Below are positions 36,152-44,569 of a stretch of DNA of 64,000 nt, piece by piece. The notes under the pieces are model-generated. The model had not been told where the DNA came from, did no database searches, and worked only from the letters and a program-made list of their open reading frames with translations. How positions within the stretch are numbered: the first letter of the stretch is position 1; the number at the start of each line of letters is the position of its first letter. The DNA comes from CAZLRH01 sp964562015 (GTDB lineage: Bacteria; Verrucomicrobiota; Verrucomicrobiia; Opitutales; JABDGR01): assembly GCA_964562015.1 (NCBI GenBank), contig CAZLRH010000021.1:1-64000 (forward strand). Reading direction: 5' to 3'. The translations under genes were made by a program, and so were the position numbers.

Positions 36152-36490
36152 ATGCATCCGCAACGCGGTGAAGTCTGGCTCGCAGATCTCGATCCCATCA
36201 AAGGACGCGAACAAGCGGGAAGACGGCCGGTGCTCGTCGTTTCGGTGGCGGAATTCAATCGCAGCGGGGCTGACTTGGTGGTCGTGATTCCACTAACCGC
36301 AAATCTGCGTCCCATCCCCTGGCATTTAGTTGTGCAGGCCCCGGAGGGCGGCCTGAAAGCGCCTTCGGCCATCATGTGTGAAGCCTTGCGCTCGGTTAGC
36401 AAGGGCCGGCTGGAACATCGTTGGGGCGTGATTTCTGAGACGACGATGGCCGAGGTCGAAGACCGATTGCGGATTCTTTTGGCTTTGTGA
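36152..36490 (+). CDS. mazF: MazF/PemK-family endoribonuclease toxin
   Basis: A 112-residue toxin with family blocks MHPQRGEVWLADLDPIKGREQ, RRPVLVVSVAEFNRSGADLVVVIPLT, GGLKAPSAIMCEALRSVSK and a C-terminal helix (MAEVEDRLRILLAL). The basic and catalytic residues expected of MazF mRNA interferases (R5 region, S/T in the PLT strand) are present, so it is likely active and held in check by the preceding antitoxin. After the gene comes AT-rich DNA with a 7-base TTAATAT/ATATTAA hairpin at 36522-36539. Confidence 0.88.
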   Translation: MHPQRGEVWLADLDPIKGREQAGRRPVLVVSVAEFNRSGADLVVVIPLTANLRPIPWHLVVQAPEGGLKAPSAIMCEALRSVSKGRLEHRWGVISETTMAEVEDRLRILLAL

Positions 36491-36670
36491 AATAGATATT
36501 TACCTCTTTTCCTAATTTACATTAATATAAAAATATTAACCAGATTGCCTCGCCATAATAAAAACATATTTATTCCATTGATGATATTTTTATACAAACA
36601 TTTCCGCGCCCTCTCTCATTCTTCATTTTGCGGTTTTTAGCAAGAAGCCATAGAACGATAATTTCTGCAA

Positions 36671-37345
36671 ATGGGAAATGGAGTAAAAGGTAAATGGTGG
36701 CTATCAGCCATCTTACTCCCAATTTTCACCATAGGGATTGGCTTGTTTTTTGCCTTCATTGCTCCATTCAATCAAGACGATTGGCTTGGAATGCGTTTCA
36801 TCGCACCGGCTGTGTTGGGCATCTTCCTGGGCGCCATTTTATCCTGCGTAGCAACCATAATATCCGTGGTGCGTCGCGAAGACCGAGCAGCTTTCGCACT
36901 GCTTCCGGGAATCGCCTCACTTATCTTTCTGGTTTTCGCGGGATCCTACATTATCCCAGCGTATTTAGAGATTAAAGCCGGCCAAAAACAGGAACGACAA
37001 GAAGCGGAAATAATTACCCCAATCATCGCCCAATTTAAAGCCAATCCGGGGTTAATTACGAGTAACGATTACTGGAACTCACATGCCGATCACGCTTGGG
37101 AACGAAATTCAGCCCTATGCTTTCTTCTGGATAACAATTTGATAGAAATTACAGAAGATACCAAAGATTACCTTTTGAATCGTTTTGTATTTGGCTCTAA
37201 TCCAGATGCAAGAATATTTATCAGTCTCGGAAAACAAAATGCTCTAAGCGAGGAAGATCTGGATAAGGCCCTAACAATTAAAAATCCTGTTGATAATGAC
37301 TGGATAAGTCGATGTGCTCAAGATTTCGGTAGTGTATCAGTTTGA
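36671..37345 (+). CDS. AT-rich membrane protein, 3' end altered by IS insertion
   Basis: As it stands this encodes 224 residues: three hydrophobic helices (ILLPIFTIGIGLFFAFIA, IAPAVLGIFLGAILSCVA, LLPGIASLIFLVFAGSYII) followed by a soluble charged domain of about 125 residues. I do not recognise it. Its stop is created by the left end of an IS1-family element. Removing the element and one copy of the 8-bp target duplication rejoins codon TTC (37325-37327) to CTT at 39599; the frame then continues for nine more residues (LRMKMFKAK) to TAG at 39626-39628. The original protein was therefore 228 residues and only its tail was exchanged, so the gene may still work. Confidence 0.65.
   Translation: MGNGVKGKWWLSAILLPIFTIGIGLFFAFIAPFNQDDWLGMRFIAPAVLGIFLGAILSCVATIISVVRREDRAAFALLPGIASLIFLVFAGSYIIPAYLEIKAGQKQERQEAEIITPIIAQFKANPGLITSNDYWNSHADHAWERNSALCFLLDNNLIEITEDTKDYLLNRFVFGSNPDARIFISLGKQNALSEEDLDKALTIKNPVDNDWISRCAQDFGSVSV
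37320..37327. repeat. Target site duplication, left copy
   Basis: AAGATTTC directly before the left inverted repeat of the IS1-family element. The identical eight bases follow the right inverted repeat at 39591-39598. An 8-bp duplication is normal for the IS1 family. Confidence 0.9.
37328..37345 (+). repeat. Left terminal inverted repeat of the IS1-family element
   Basis: 18 bases, perfect complement of 39573-39590. It begins GGNNNTG as IS1 ends do. It also supplies the stop codon of the interrupted membrane-protein gene. Confidence 0.92.
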
Positions 37346-37448
37346 GCCGGACGGGGGTTTATGAAGGAACTGCCTAATACACCGTTTATGGCTTTTGTGG
37401 CCCTAAATCTTCGTCGGACGATTCCGGCGATTGCGGCATTGTGCTATC

Positions 37449-37859
37449 CTAAGGGGCGAAGCGACTCCCCCTATCGTCTGAGTTATCGACTGATTCAAAC
37501 CTTAGGCGCGTGGCTCCCTTTACGATTTGGCTTCCGCTGGGGTGCGCAACTCCTTGAATTACTATCAACTCGTAAGCCGCGTTCAAAACTCCGTTTTGCA
37601 GCGACCTTTCTCCGCTTGCATTGGGCTGGCTTAGAAGGTCGTCGCGACCTAGATCGAGCTTTGCGGACTGGATGGCATTTATGGCGCGACTCAAGATATC
37701 CCCTCGTGTATCGCGCAAGGGGCCGTCGGGATAACGCGCAGCCACAAAATTAGCGAAGTGGCGGCTCGACTCTTCGGGAGTGAGTGCGCCGGGAAGCCCG
37801 GATTCAAACTGCTTCCAGTCTAGATAATCCTTCCCGAATTCGAGCCATGGGTAATCCAT
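37449..37859 (-). CDS. Passenger protein translationally coupled to the transposase (unknown function)
   Basis: A 136-residue protein that I do not recognise. Its ATG overlaps the transposase stop (TAATG at 37857-37861), so it is almost certainly translated from the same mRNA. The composition is balanced and globular: MDYPWLEFGKDYLDWKQFES, PEESSRHFANFVAARYPDGP and AYELIVIQGVAH look like a folded domain, without obvious DNA-binding or membrane pattern. It could be a transposition regulator or simple cargo. The frame on the opposite strand (37361-37753) is arginine-rich and judged a shadow. Confidence 0.55.
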   Translation of the reverse strand: MDYPWLEFGKDYLDWKQFESGLPGALTPEESSRHFANFVAARYPDGPLRDTRGDILSRAINAIQSAKLDLGRDDLLSQPNASGERSLQNGVLNAAYELIVIQGVAHPSGSQIVKGATRLRFESVDNSDDRGSRFAP

Positions 37860-38710
37860 TACGCCGCTTTCTCCATCTCCATCTGGTCAATGAGGGCAAC
37901 AATATCCGAAAGCTCCCAGACCTTAGCGGAAATGCCCGCTTCCATGGCCGGGGTGCAGCGCAGGGAGGAATGAATGCGGCAGAAATTGTAGTGCATGAGC
38001 GTGAGGGCGACGGAGTGCTTGTGATTCGTAAGTTTTTTGGAGAAGGCATTCGTCAGGCGCGTAAAGCGGCGGTTGCCCATGCGGATTGTGAGGTTGGCGC
38101 GTTCGACAAAGGACGTGCTGACGTGCTCCTTTTCGGGCTGGCCGCAAACGACATTCTTGCTCGCCCCAGTGCAGGGGGCCGGGCTGTAGCGGACGCTCGC
38201 GCCTTCTGCCGAGGGGCCGTAAATCTTGACCAGCATCGCATAATCAATCCCGTCGCCAAAGGCATCTTCCACGGCTTGCAGATAGGCGCGGTGTCCGTCC
38301 GTGGTGAGTTGCACGCGGTTGCTCAGGCGTGAGGCTAGGTCGTTCATAAACCGATACGCGGCCATCGCATCGCGCGTGCCGACATACCACGCCGGGATTA
38401 GCTTGGTATCGGCATCAATGGCTGTCCATGTCCAGCAATCGCCATGGCCTTTGGCCGTGCGATTTTCGGGCGTGGCGTTCTTTTCCTTGGCTCCGATGAA
38501 ACTCCAAACTTCGTCCGCTTGCAGGCGTTCGCAGGACAGATTGCGAAAGGCTTTGTCCATGTAGCGGGTGCAGGCTTCGCCCGCGTCACAGACCATCTTG
38601 ACCACGGTGTTTATCGAAATGCCGCAGAGCCGGGCGGTCGCGCGCATGGAGTTGCCTTCTACGAGACAGGCGAGGATTTGGGCGCGGCGCTCAATGGGTA
38701 ACTTATTCAT
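37859..38710 (-). CDS. IS1-family transposase, single-ORF type
   Basis: A 283-residue transposase. An N-terminal helix-turn-helix (RRAQILACLVEGNSMRATAR, then GISINTVVKMVCDAGEAC) is followed by the IS1 catalytic core: CERLQADEVWSFIGAKEKN carrying the first Asp, WTWTAIDADTKLIPAWYVGT, LTTDGHRAYLQAVEDAF with the second Asp, and a C-terminal block ERANLTIRMGNRRFTRLTNAFSKK with the Glu, ending RIHSSLRCTPAMEAG. Unlike enteric IS1, no programmed frameshift is needed. All catalytic residues are present, so it should be active. Confidence 0.9.
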   Translation of the reverse strand: MNKLPIERRAQILACLVEGNSMRATARLCGISINTVVKMVCDAGEACTRYMDKAFRNLSCERLQADEVWSFIGAKEKNATPENRTAKGHGDCWTWTAIDADTKLIPAWYVGTRDAMAAYRFMNDLASRLSNRVQLTTDGHRAYLQAVEDAFGDGIDYAMLVKIYGPSAEGASVRYSPAPCTGASKNVVCGQPEKEHVSTSFVERANLTIRMGNRRFTRLTNAFSKKLTNHKHSVALTLMHYNFCRIHSSLRCTPAMEAGISAKVWELSDIVALIDQMEMEKAA

Positions 38711-38838
38711 GCCCTCACAGTAGGGCGGAATGGTTGAGCGGTCAACTATAAATCAACGTTTAAATAACGTTGTTTTTCAATGAGTTAGACACCTAACCCA
38801 GAACCCCGAGCTTGACCAAGCATCCATATCCATCAGTA

Positions 38839-39273
38839 ATGAATTGCAAGGCACCCCAAAAAGCCAGTCCGGTAATGACGCCAGAAAGGAACGGATACTT
38901 AAAATCTATTGGGATTTTGACCATGCCAGTCTATGACAGAAAGTGGAAAGTTGCGCGCCTTAAAGCGTTTATGGCGTCAACTGCACCGCTCTCCATATCG
39001 GGCCTAAGTCATCCAGAAATGCTATGTCTTAAAGCAATGATGGATGAAGGTCTTTTTTCAGCCGCATTCCGCTCGGGGCCAATGGGAGAGCCTACAAATT
39101 TTGGCAATGTCCAAGTGTCCGCCGCAGGCTTGCGTTACGTTTCTGATTTTGAGGCCGAAACGACGATTCGCGGGATTTGGTCCGCGAATCATAAACGGAT
39201 TCTTGGATGGATTGCGGGAATCGCCGCTGCAATCTTCGCCGCGTGGTTCGTCAGAACCTATTTCCAGAGATAA
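38839..39273 (+). CDS. Passenger protein with C-terminal transmembrane helix (start uncertain)
   Basis: A frame of about 144 residues from the ATG at 38839 (a TTG at 38812 and ATG at 38875 are also possible). The body is soluble (MPVYDRKWKVARLKAFMAST, SGLSHPEMLCLKAMMDEGLF, FGNVQVSAAGLRYVSDFEAE) and ends in one hydrophobic helix (ILGWIAGIAAAIFAAWFVRT). I do not recognise it. It is transcribed away from the transposase inside the IS1-family element. Confidence 0.45.
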   Translation: MNCKAPQKASPVMTPERNGYLKSIGILTMPVYDRKWKVARLKAFMASTAPLSISGLSHPEMLCLKAMMDEGLFSAAFRSGPMGEPTNFGNVQVSAAGLRYVSDFEAETTIRGIWSANHKRILGWIAGIAAAIFAAWFVRTYFQR

Positions 39274-39276
39274 CCC

Positions 39277-39516
39277 CTATTTCTTCGCCCACCGCTTCTC
39301 CGCGCCCAGCTTACCCCATTCCTTGCGTTCCTCGGGGGTAGTGCTGACCGCGCGGGCCGGGCCGCCGACCAGTCCGCCCTTGCGGCCCAGGGCAACGGCG
39401 TTGGGGTCTTTGCCGCGCGAGAGCTTGAAAATCTGATGCCCGTCGCGGCTCAAATCTTCACCCGTGACGTGCTGGATAATGTTGCGGGCGGTCTGAAAAG
39501 TGTCTGGTTTGGCCAT
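39277..39516 (-). CDS. Small basic passenger protein with a glycine-lysine motif
   Basis: A 79-residue product from the ATG at 39516; the longer frame to 39576 would begin in the element's end. It has PDTFQTARNIIQHVTGEDL, then NAVALGRKGGLVGGPARAVS and TTPEERKEWGKLGAEKRWAKK, a pattern of short Gly-Lys/Arg blocks seen in small DNA- or RNA-binding proteins. It ends four bases from the end of the 38839 gene, convergent to it. Function unknown. Confidence 0.55.
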   Translation of the reverse strand: MAKPDTFQTARNIIQHVTGEDLSRDGHQIFKLSRGKDPNAVALGRKGGLVGGPARAVSTTPEERKEWGKLGAEKRWAKK

Positions 39517-39572
39517 GGCGCAGGATAGCCCAAAGCGGGCCGGAAGGCTAGGCGGATTTTGCGCCGCGGTTT

Positions 39573-39590
39573 TCAAACTGATACACTACC
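39573..39590 (-). repeat. Right terminal inverted repeat of the IS1-family element
   Basis: 18 bases, perfect complement of 37328-37345. It is followed by the second copy of the target duplication AAGATTTC at 39591-39598. Confidence 0.92.
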
Positions 39591-39741
39591 AAGATTTCCT
39601 TCGCATGAAAATGTTTAAGGCAAAATAGGCGTCCCGGTCTTTTTTGAAACTTTTCTGCAATCGAACGCGAAGTTCGCTTATCTATGCCGCGAGGGGGCTT
39701 TAGATACGGCGGATTTCCAGGGTGACGAACAGCCCCCCGCC

Positions 39742-42700
39742 CTAGCTCGCGCGTTTCCGCCGCGCGAACACCAGCCCCAGCGCCGCGAGCCCCAGTGCGA
39801 GCGTCCCGACCGGCGGCTCGGGAATCGCGCTGAATTGCAAAGTTCCGGCGTTGAGCACGAAATTGCCGTATAAACCGCCGAGCAGGTTCACATAGGAAAA
39901 GTCGCTCACCGTAAAGCCGACATTCGAGCCGAAATCCATCAGCGTGTAAGTGGTGGCGGTTACGCCGTCGTAATAGCCCGTGCCCTGAAAATCAAAAACG
40001 AACGTGTTGCCCGCGCCCTTGGTCAAAGCCCCGAGAATTTCCGCGCGGGTGGACGTGTTGCCTCCGTTGCTTAAAGTCGTCAGCAGCGTCGGTGTCGCAT
40101 CCGTCGTACCATTCCACGCCAGGCTGCCGAGCGTGAGGTTGCCCGTGCCGCCATTACCCGGCAGGAGCGATCCACCGAGGGCCAGGCTCACGTTGCCGAC
40201 GTTGCCGCTGCCGCCCAAAATTGCGCCATTGCCGACGGTCACCGCGCTGGCCGCGGCCAGACTGCCGTTGACCAGCAGCGTTCCGCTCGTGACGGTCGTG
40301 GCCCCCGTGTAGGTTTGGGCGCCGGAAAATATTTGGGTCCCGGCACCGCCCACGGCCACCGTGGCGGAGGCGCCGGAAAGGTTGCCGGAATAAATCGCGG
40401 AGATGCCCGCCCCCGGATTGAGCGTCAGCGCATAGCCGCCCGCGAGGGTGATGTTTTGTGAGCCGGCCAGTCCCCCGAAAGTGGACGCCGTCGCCGGCAG
40501 GGTCAGTGTACCCGTGCTGGTATGATTAAATACCGCGTTTTGGGCGGCCAATGCGTTGCCCAGCGTCAAGTTACCCGAGGTAAAGTTCAGGTTGCCACTC
40601 AGCGTGTTCGCACCATTGAGCACCAGCGCGCCCGGACCGGTTTTGGTCAGGCTGAAGCCCGCGCCGCTGATGACGCCCCCGACCGTGAGCGTGGTGCCGG
40701 AGACATTCACGGACTGGCTGCCCGTCAAGGTCACGGCGCCCGTGCCGAGATCCAAGGCGGCGGACGTGGACGGAATGGTAATGGTGCCGCCCCAAGTTTG
40801 GGGCGGATTGGAGGCGAGGGCGAGCGCGCTGCCGCTCGAATTGTTAAGAATGCCCGCGTTCAGCGTGAGGGGTCCGGACCCGAGCGAGTCGGCGAATATT
40901 AAATTCAAAGTTCCGGCCGACAGCGTCGTGCCGCCGCTATAGGTGTTGTGCGCATTGAGGTTCAGGCTGCCGCTCCCGACCTTGGTGAGGGATTGGGCGC
41001 CGCTGATGGCGCTGGTGACGTTAAAGGTACCGACGCTGACCGTCACGGTCACATTCGCCGCCAAGGCCACGGGGCCGGAGACGGATAGGGCGCGGGTAGA
41101 GGTGGGGTTGGCCACCGTGAAACTGCCCGCCCAAGTTTGGGAGCTGAGCGCGACTGCGACGCTGGCCGCCTTAGCGTTATTGAGATTGCCGCCGTTGATG
41201 GTCAACGTGGTGCCGCTCGTGCTACTCCCGTTGAGGAGGGCGAGGGTCCCGGAGTTCAGGGTGACGGCGGAGGCGGGCAGGCTGTTGTCCAGTGTGAGGT
41301 TGCCGCCGTTCACCAGCAACGGGCCGGTGAACGCGTTCAATCCGCTCAGACGTTGCGTCCCCACCCCGCTTTTGGCCACGCCGCCACTGCCGCTCAAATT
41401 GCCGGAGTAAGTGAGATTGGCCCCCGTGCCGGGGTTCAGCGTCAACGTGCCCGTGGGCAGCGCAAACCCGGCCGCGCCCGAAAGCCCGCCGATCGTGTAG
41501 TCGGACGGCGCACCGTACGCCAGCGCCGCGCCCGCAGCCACCGTCACCAGGCTGTTTTGCAGGGCCAGGCTGTTGTTCAGGAGAAGCGTCCCGGCATTAA
41601 CCGTGGTGTTTCCACTGAAAGTATTTGCGCCATCGAGGCGCAACACGCCTGGCCCCGATTTCACCAACGGCGTGGCGGAACCGTTGTCTATGATGCTCGA
41701 GCCAACCACCAGCGGGTTGGTGGTATTGTTCTGGATAATCGTCAAGCCGCCGGACGCCGGCCCCATGAGCTGACCGCCGTTGATGGAATTGCTGCCGGTG
41801 CCGGTGAGCAGAATTCCTCCGGCCGCCACCGTGATGGTGTTCGCGCTCGCAATGGTCACCGCCGAACTGCCGCTCAATTTCAGCGTGTTGAGGCTCAAAC
41901 TCGAAACCGGGCCGCTGGGGTCGGTGGCCAGGGCAACATTCACCCCGGGCCAGGTCGCAATATCACTGGTGCCGTCGTAAGTGGTGGCCACGATGCTGCC
42001 GGAGGCCACGGTGGCCCAATCCACGCCATTAACCGTCATATAGGCGGAGGACCCGCTCACCAGGACATTGCCCGTAAGTGTGGATGTGGAAGTCGTGACG
42101 CTCCCGGTGGTGGGCAGCGTCAAATCCGCGGTTGCACCCGCGGCTCGGTTCAGTGCGCCGAGGGAAAGGGTGAGGCTGGTCGCGCCATTTTGGGCGGTGG
42201 TTATCTTGCTGTTGCCGCCACTTAACGTGGTCGAATTGAAGGTCTGGGTGTTCGTGGCGCCGGCTTTGCCCGTGACGAGGAGCGTGGTGCCCGCGCTCAG
42301 GGTGAGGTTCGAGGCGCTGGCCAGAATGTTGCTGGCGGGCGCGGAAGCGGAGGAAAAATTGAGCTGGAGCGTCCCGCCCGTCACCGTCGTGGTGCCGTTG
42401 TAGGTGCTCGCCCCGCCGAGCACCAGGTTGCCGGCGCCGGCCTTCGTCAGGTTTTTCGACACCCCCGAGATGACGCCATCCGCAGTGAGGGTGCCGGCAT
42501 TGATGGTGACCGCGCTATTGGTGTTGGTGAGTGCGATGGCACCGTTGCCTAGATTAAGGTCGTTGCTGCCGAGAAAAGTAAAGATTGACCACTGCTGGGT
42601 ATTGTTTGGCAAAGTGAGCGTCGCTCCCGTGGTGTTGTCCAGCGAGCCTGAGTTCAGATTCAACAAACCGGTTCCGACGGGCGACGCGGATTGCAACTTG

Positions 42701-43362
42701 AGCACCCCGCCATTGAGGATCGTGCCACCGGAATGGGTGTTGGTACCGCTGAGGACCATTACGCCGGTGGAATTCGTCATGGTGATATTGCCCGTGCCGC
42801 TAAAATTGCCGGCGAGCGTCACCGTGCCCGTCCCGAAGCCCCCCGAATAGCTGAGGGAGTGGTTGTTGGCGGTGAAGGTCCCGGCCAAGTTCAACGCTAC
42901 GTTGCCGACACTCGTGGCCGTGATGCTGAGGTCGGCGGTAAGAATGATGGCTGAATTGATGGTGTCCGTGACCGTTCCTCCAGACAGCTGAATGGTGGGA
43001 AAATTGCCGAGGGTCAGCGAACCGCCGTTGAGCGTATAGCTGACTACATCATTGAACCGCATTCCCGAAATCGTCTCCGTCCCTACGCTAATGGTTCTAT
43101 TCGCGGCCGAGAGCTCGAAAAGGGCGAAAGTGTTAAAAGGCACCGTGGCCGGACTCCAATTGGCGGCGGTATCCCAATTACTGCTCGTGGCGCCCGTCCA
43201 CTCCTGCGCCGACACCGCCGGCCATAGCCCTATACAGGCCAGAAACAAGAACACACCGCGCCAGCCAGCCCATTTTAGCACGCTGGCTTTCAGCAGGTAA
43301 AGGGCTGGTATTTTTTTCTCGGAGTGACTGTGGAAGACGAAAACATAAGGCAAATAGAGCAT
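39742..43362 (-). CDS. Autotransporter-associated beta-strand repeat protein with PEP-CTERM anchor
   Basis: A 1206-residue surface protein. I chose the ATG at 43362, which precedes a charged region and hydrophobic signal helix (WRGVFLFLACIGLWPAVSAQ); the open frame extends to 43578 but that part is arginine-rich. The body is Gly/Thr/Asn/Ser-rich with about seven autotransporter-associated repeats (for example NTYSGGTTLSAGTLNL, NTFSGNTTVNAGTLLLNNS and QTYTGATTVTSGTLLVNG), which should form a right-handed beta-helix. The C-terminus IPEPPVGTLALGLAALGLVFARRKRAS is a PEP-CTERM sorting signal, recognised by an exosortase not found here. No autotransporter pore domain is present. It follows the CE12 gene in the same direction. 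Confidence 0.82.
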   Translation of the reverse strand: MLYLPYVFVFHSHSEKKIPALYLLKASVLKWAGWRGVFLFLACIGLWPAVSAQEWTGATSSNWDTAANWSPATVPFNTFALFELSAANRTISVGTETISGMRFNDVVSYTLNGGSLTLGNFPTIQLSGGTVTDTINSAIILTADLSITATSVGNVALNLAGTFTANNHSLSYSGGFGTGTVTLAGNFSGTGNITMTNSTGVMVLSGTNTHSGGTILNGGVLKLQSASPVGTGLLNLNSGSLDNTTGATLTLPNNTQQWSIFTFLGSNDLNLGNGAIALTNTNSAVTINAGTLTADGVISGVSKNLTKAGAGNLVLGGASTYNGTTTVTGGTLQLNFSSASAPASNILASASNLTLSAGTTLLVTGKAGATNTQTFNSTTLSGGNSKITTAQNGATSLTLSLGALNRAAGATADLTLPTTGSVTTSTSTLTGNVLVSGSSAYMTVNGVDWATVASGSIVATTYDGTSDIATWPGVNVALATDPSGPVSSLSLNTLKLSGSSAVTIASANTITVAAGGILLTGTGSNSINGGQLMGPASGGLTIIQNNTTNPLVVGSSIIDNGSATPLVKSGPGVLRLDGANTFSGNTTVNAGTLLLNNSLALQNSLVTVAAGAALAYGAPSDYTIGGLSGAAGFALPTGTLTLNPGTGANLTYSGNLSGSGGVAKSGVGTQRLSGLNAFTGPLLVNGGNLTLDNSLPASAVTLNSGTLALLNGSSTSGTTLTINGGNLNNAKAASVAVALSSQTWAGSFTVANPTSTRALSVSGPVALAANVTVTVSVGTFNVTSAISGAQSLTKVGSGSLNLNAHNTYSGGTTLSAGTLNLIFADSLGSGPLTLNAGILNNSSGSALALASNPPQTWGGTITIPSTSAALDLGTGAVTLTGSQSVNVSGTTLTVGGVISGAGFSLTKTGPGALVLNGANTLSGNLNFTSGNLTLGNALAAQNAVFNHTSTGTLTLPATASTFGGLAGSQNITLAGGYALTLNPGAGISAIYSGNLSGASATVAVGGAGTQIFSGAQTYTGATTVTSGTLLVNGSLAAASAVTVGNGAILGGSGNVGNVSLALGGSLLPGNGGTGNLTLGSLAWNGTTDATPTLLTTLSNGGNTSTRAEILGALTKGAGNTFVFDFQGTGYYDGVTATTYTLMDFGSNVGFTVSDFSYVNLLGGLYGNFVLNAGTLQFSAIPEPPVGTLALGLAALGLVFARRKRAS

Positions 43363-43558
43363 TTTTGTGGCGAGAGCATTTCCAACCGAGTGAGCATGTT
43401 CCAAAATAGCACACTGGCGGGGTTCTCGCCCGCACCGCAAGCCTAAAGCCCGCGCGCCCCTCGTGAACAAAATCAACCTGATGGGAAAACCACCGTTCGC
43501 CCCGCCCCTGTCTTTTCGTCTCTTAAAAAATACAGTTCTCTTCAGTTCCGTGCTGGCC

Positions 43559-44464
43559 TTACTTAAGATACGCCGCAAGCGGGCTATGGATGCGGCGGAT
43601 TTCCTGGGCGACCATTTGGGCCATTTGCGTGGCGCCGGCTTTGACGAAGTGGGCCTTGTCGGGCACGCCTTGCGAATTGGGCAGGTAGTACGGAGCGGCC
43701 GCAGTTTTGCCGAGGGAGTTCAGCCATTCGACGCCGCGGGCATTGAGATCGACGACCATCGCGTCCTGCGCGGTGCCGGCCGTGTAGCAGGCCGCCGCGT
43801 ACGGCGCGAGGCGGGCATTGTTTTCTTGGCCATCCGCCGTCCAATCAAAAAAGGCCGACGGCGTCACAAAGATGGGCGTGGCGCCCTTGGCGCGAATTTC
43901 GTCGGCCATCAGACCGAGGGTGGCGATAAAGTCTGGTGGGCGGACGGGCCCGTGGGCCGTGCCCGAGTCATTGGCGCCGAACTGGATCAGGACATAATCA
44001 CCGGGTTTCAGGGCCGCGAGGATGCGGGTCCAGTTGGCGCTGGCCTTGAACGATTGGACGTTGGCGCCGCCTTGCGCCTGGTTGTTCACCGAAACCTTGT
44101 CGTTGAAGAACTGCGCGAGTTCCATGCCCCAGCCTTCCTGGACCGTGGTGGAGGCATAGTTGCTCACCGTGGAATCACCCGCGAGATGGATGGTAAGCGG
44201 TGGAAGTGCGGCGGGGTTGGGACTGAGGGAAGCGCGGGCGGGCGACGCAGTGGGGGTGGAAGCAACCGGAGCGGCGGAAGCGACCGGGCCGTTAAGGTTT
44301 GCGGGTGCCGAGGATTTGGGAGCGGGCGTGGCCGCAGCAGGTGTGCCAATCGGGGCCTGCGTGGAAGCGACCGTTCCGGGCGCAGTGGCGGAAGGGCTGT
44401 TGCAACCGGCCAGCACGGCGCAACACAGGGCGAAAGACGGGATGAGGGAGAAGGGGTAACGCAT
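43559..44464 (-). CDS. Rhamnogalacturonan acetylesterase-like lipoprotein (CE12, SGNH hydrolase)
   Basis: A 301-residue lipoprotein. The signal MRYPFSLIPSFALCCAVLAG ends in a lipobox with C21. A low-complexity Pro/Ala/Ser linker runs to about residue 88. The SGNH fold then shows all four blocks: GDST with nucleophile S98 in IHLAGDSTVSNY, GGANV (block II), FGANDSG (block III) and DKAHF (block V, with the catalytic Asp-x-x-His). CE12 enzymes remove acetyl groups from rhamnogalacturonan, which fits the pectin enzymes elsewhere in the window. As a lipoprotein it would be tethered to the outer membrane or inner membrane. Confidence 0.88.
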   Translation of the reverse strand: MRYPFSLIPSFALCCAVLAGCNSPSATAPGTVASTQAPIGTPAAATPAPKSSAPANLNGPVASAAPVASTPTASPARASLSPNPAALPPLTIHLAGDSTVSNYASTTVQEGWGMELAQFFNDKVSVNNQAQGGANVQSFKASANWTRILAALKPGDYVLIQFGANDSGTAHGPVRPPDFIATLGLMADEIRAKGATPIFVTPSAFFDWTADGQENNARLAPYAAACYTAGTAQDAMVVDLNARGVEWLNSLGKTAAAPYYLPNSQGVPDKAHFVKAGATQMAQMVAQEIRRIHSPLAAYLK

Positions 44465-44520
44465 GACAGGAGTTTCCCTAGCATAGGAAAGACCGGTTGG
44501 TCGAGTGGGATAAACGCCGC

Positions 44521-44551
44521 CACCTGTCCCTTAAAAAACAACTTCCTTTCC
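44521..44551 (+). repeat. Dispersed intergenic repeat, copy a
   Basis: The bases CTTAAAAAACAACTTCCTTTC belong to a repeat of about 30-50 bases with the core AAAAGCAACTTCCTTTCAGT, found five times between 44.5 and 48.9 kb. This copy lies about 50 bases upstream of the PadR gene and may be part of its promoter. Confidence 0.45.
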
Positions 44552-44569
44552 GCAAGATTCTTCTTGTCA

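Larger units (their letters stand above)
37328..39590. mobile_element. Complete 2263-bp IS1-family element with passenger genes
   Basis: The element is bounded by perfect 18-bp terminal inverted repeats (GGTAGTGTATCAGTTTGA at 37328-37345; its complement at 39573-39590) and by an 8-bp direct target duplication. It contains a single-ORF IS1-type transposase (minus strand) and three other likely genes: a 136-residue product coupled to the transposase, a 153-residue frame and a 79-residue product. At 2.26 kb it is about three times the size of canonical IS1 (768 bp) and looks like a transporter-IS carrying cargo. The intact ends and duplication mean the insertion is recent enough to be undamaged. 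Confidence 0.9.

Noticed and set aside
37361..37753. Plus-strand frame of 130 codons at the left end of the IS element
   Set aside because: Overlaps the minus-strand 136-residue gene, is Arg/Leu-rich and has no ribosome site; the minus-strand frame is coupled to the transposase.
41137..42225. Plus-strand frame of 362 codons inside the PEP-CTERM gene
   Set aside because: Shadow of the Gly/Thr/Asn-rich repeats on the minus strand.
39742..43362. Short repeats that might be taken for a CRISPR array
   Set aside because: They are protein-coding autotransporter repeats of uneven length with no conserved repeat-spacer structure.
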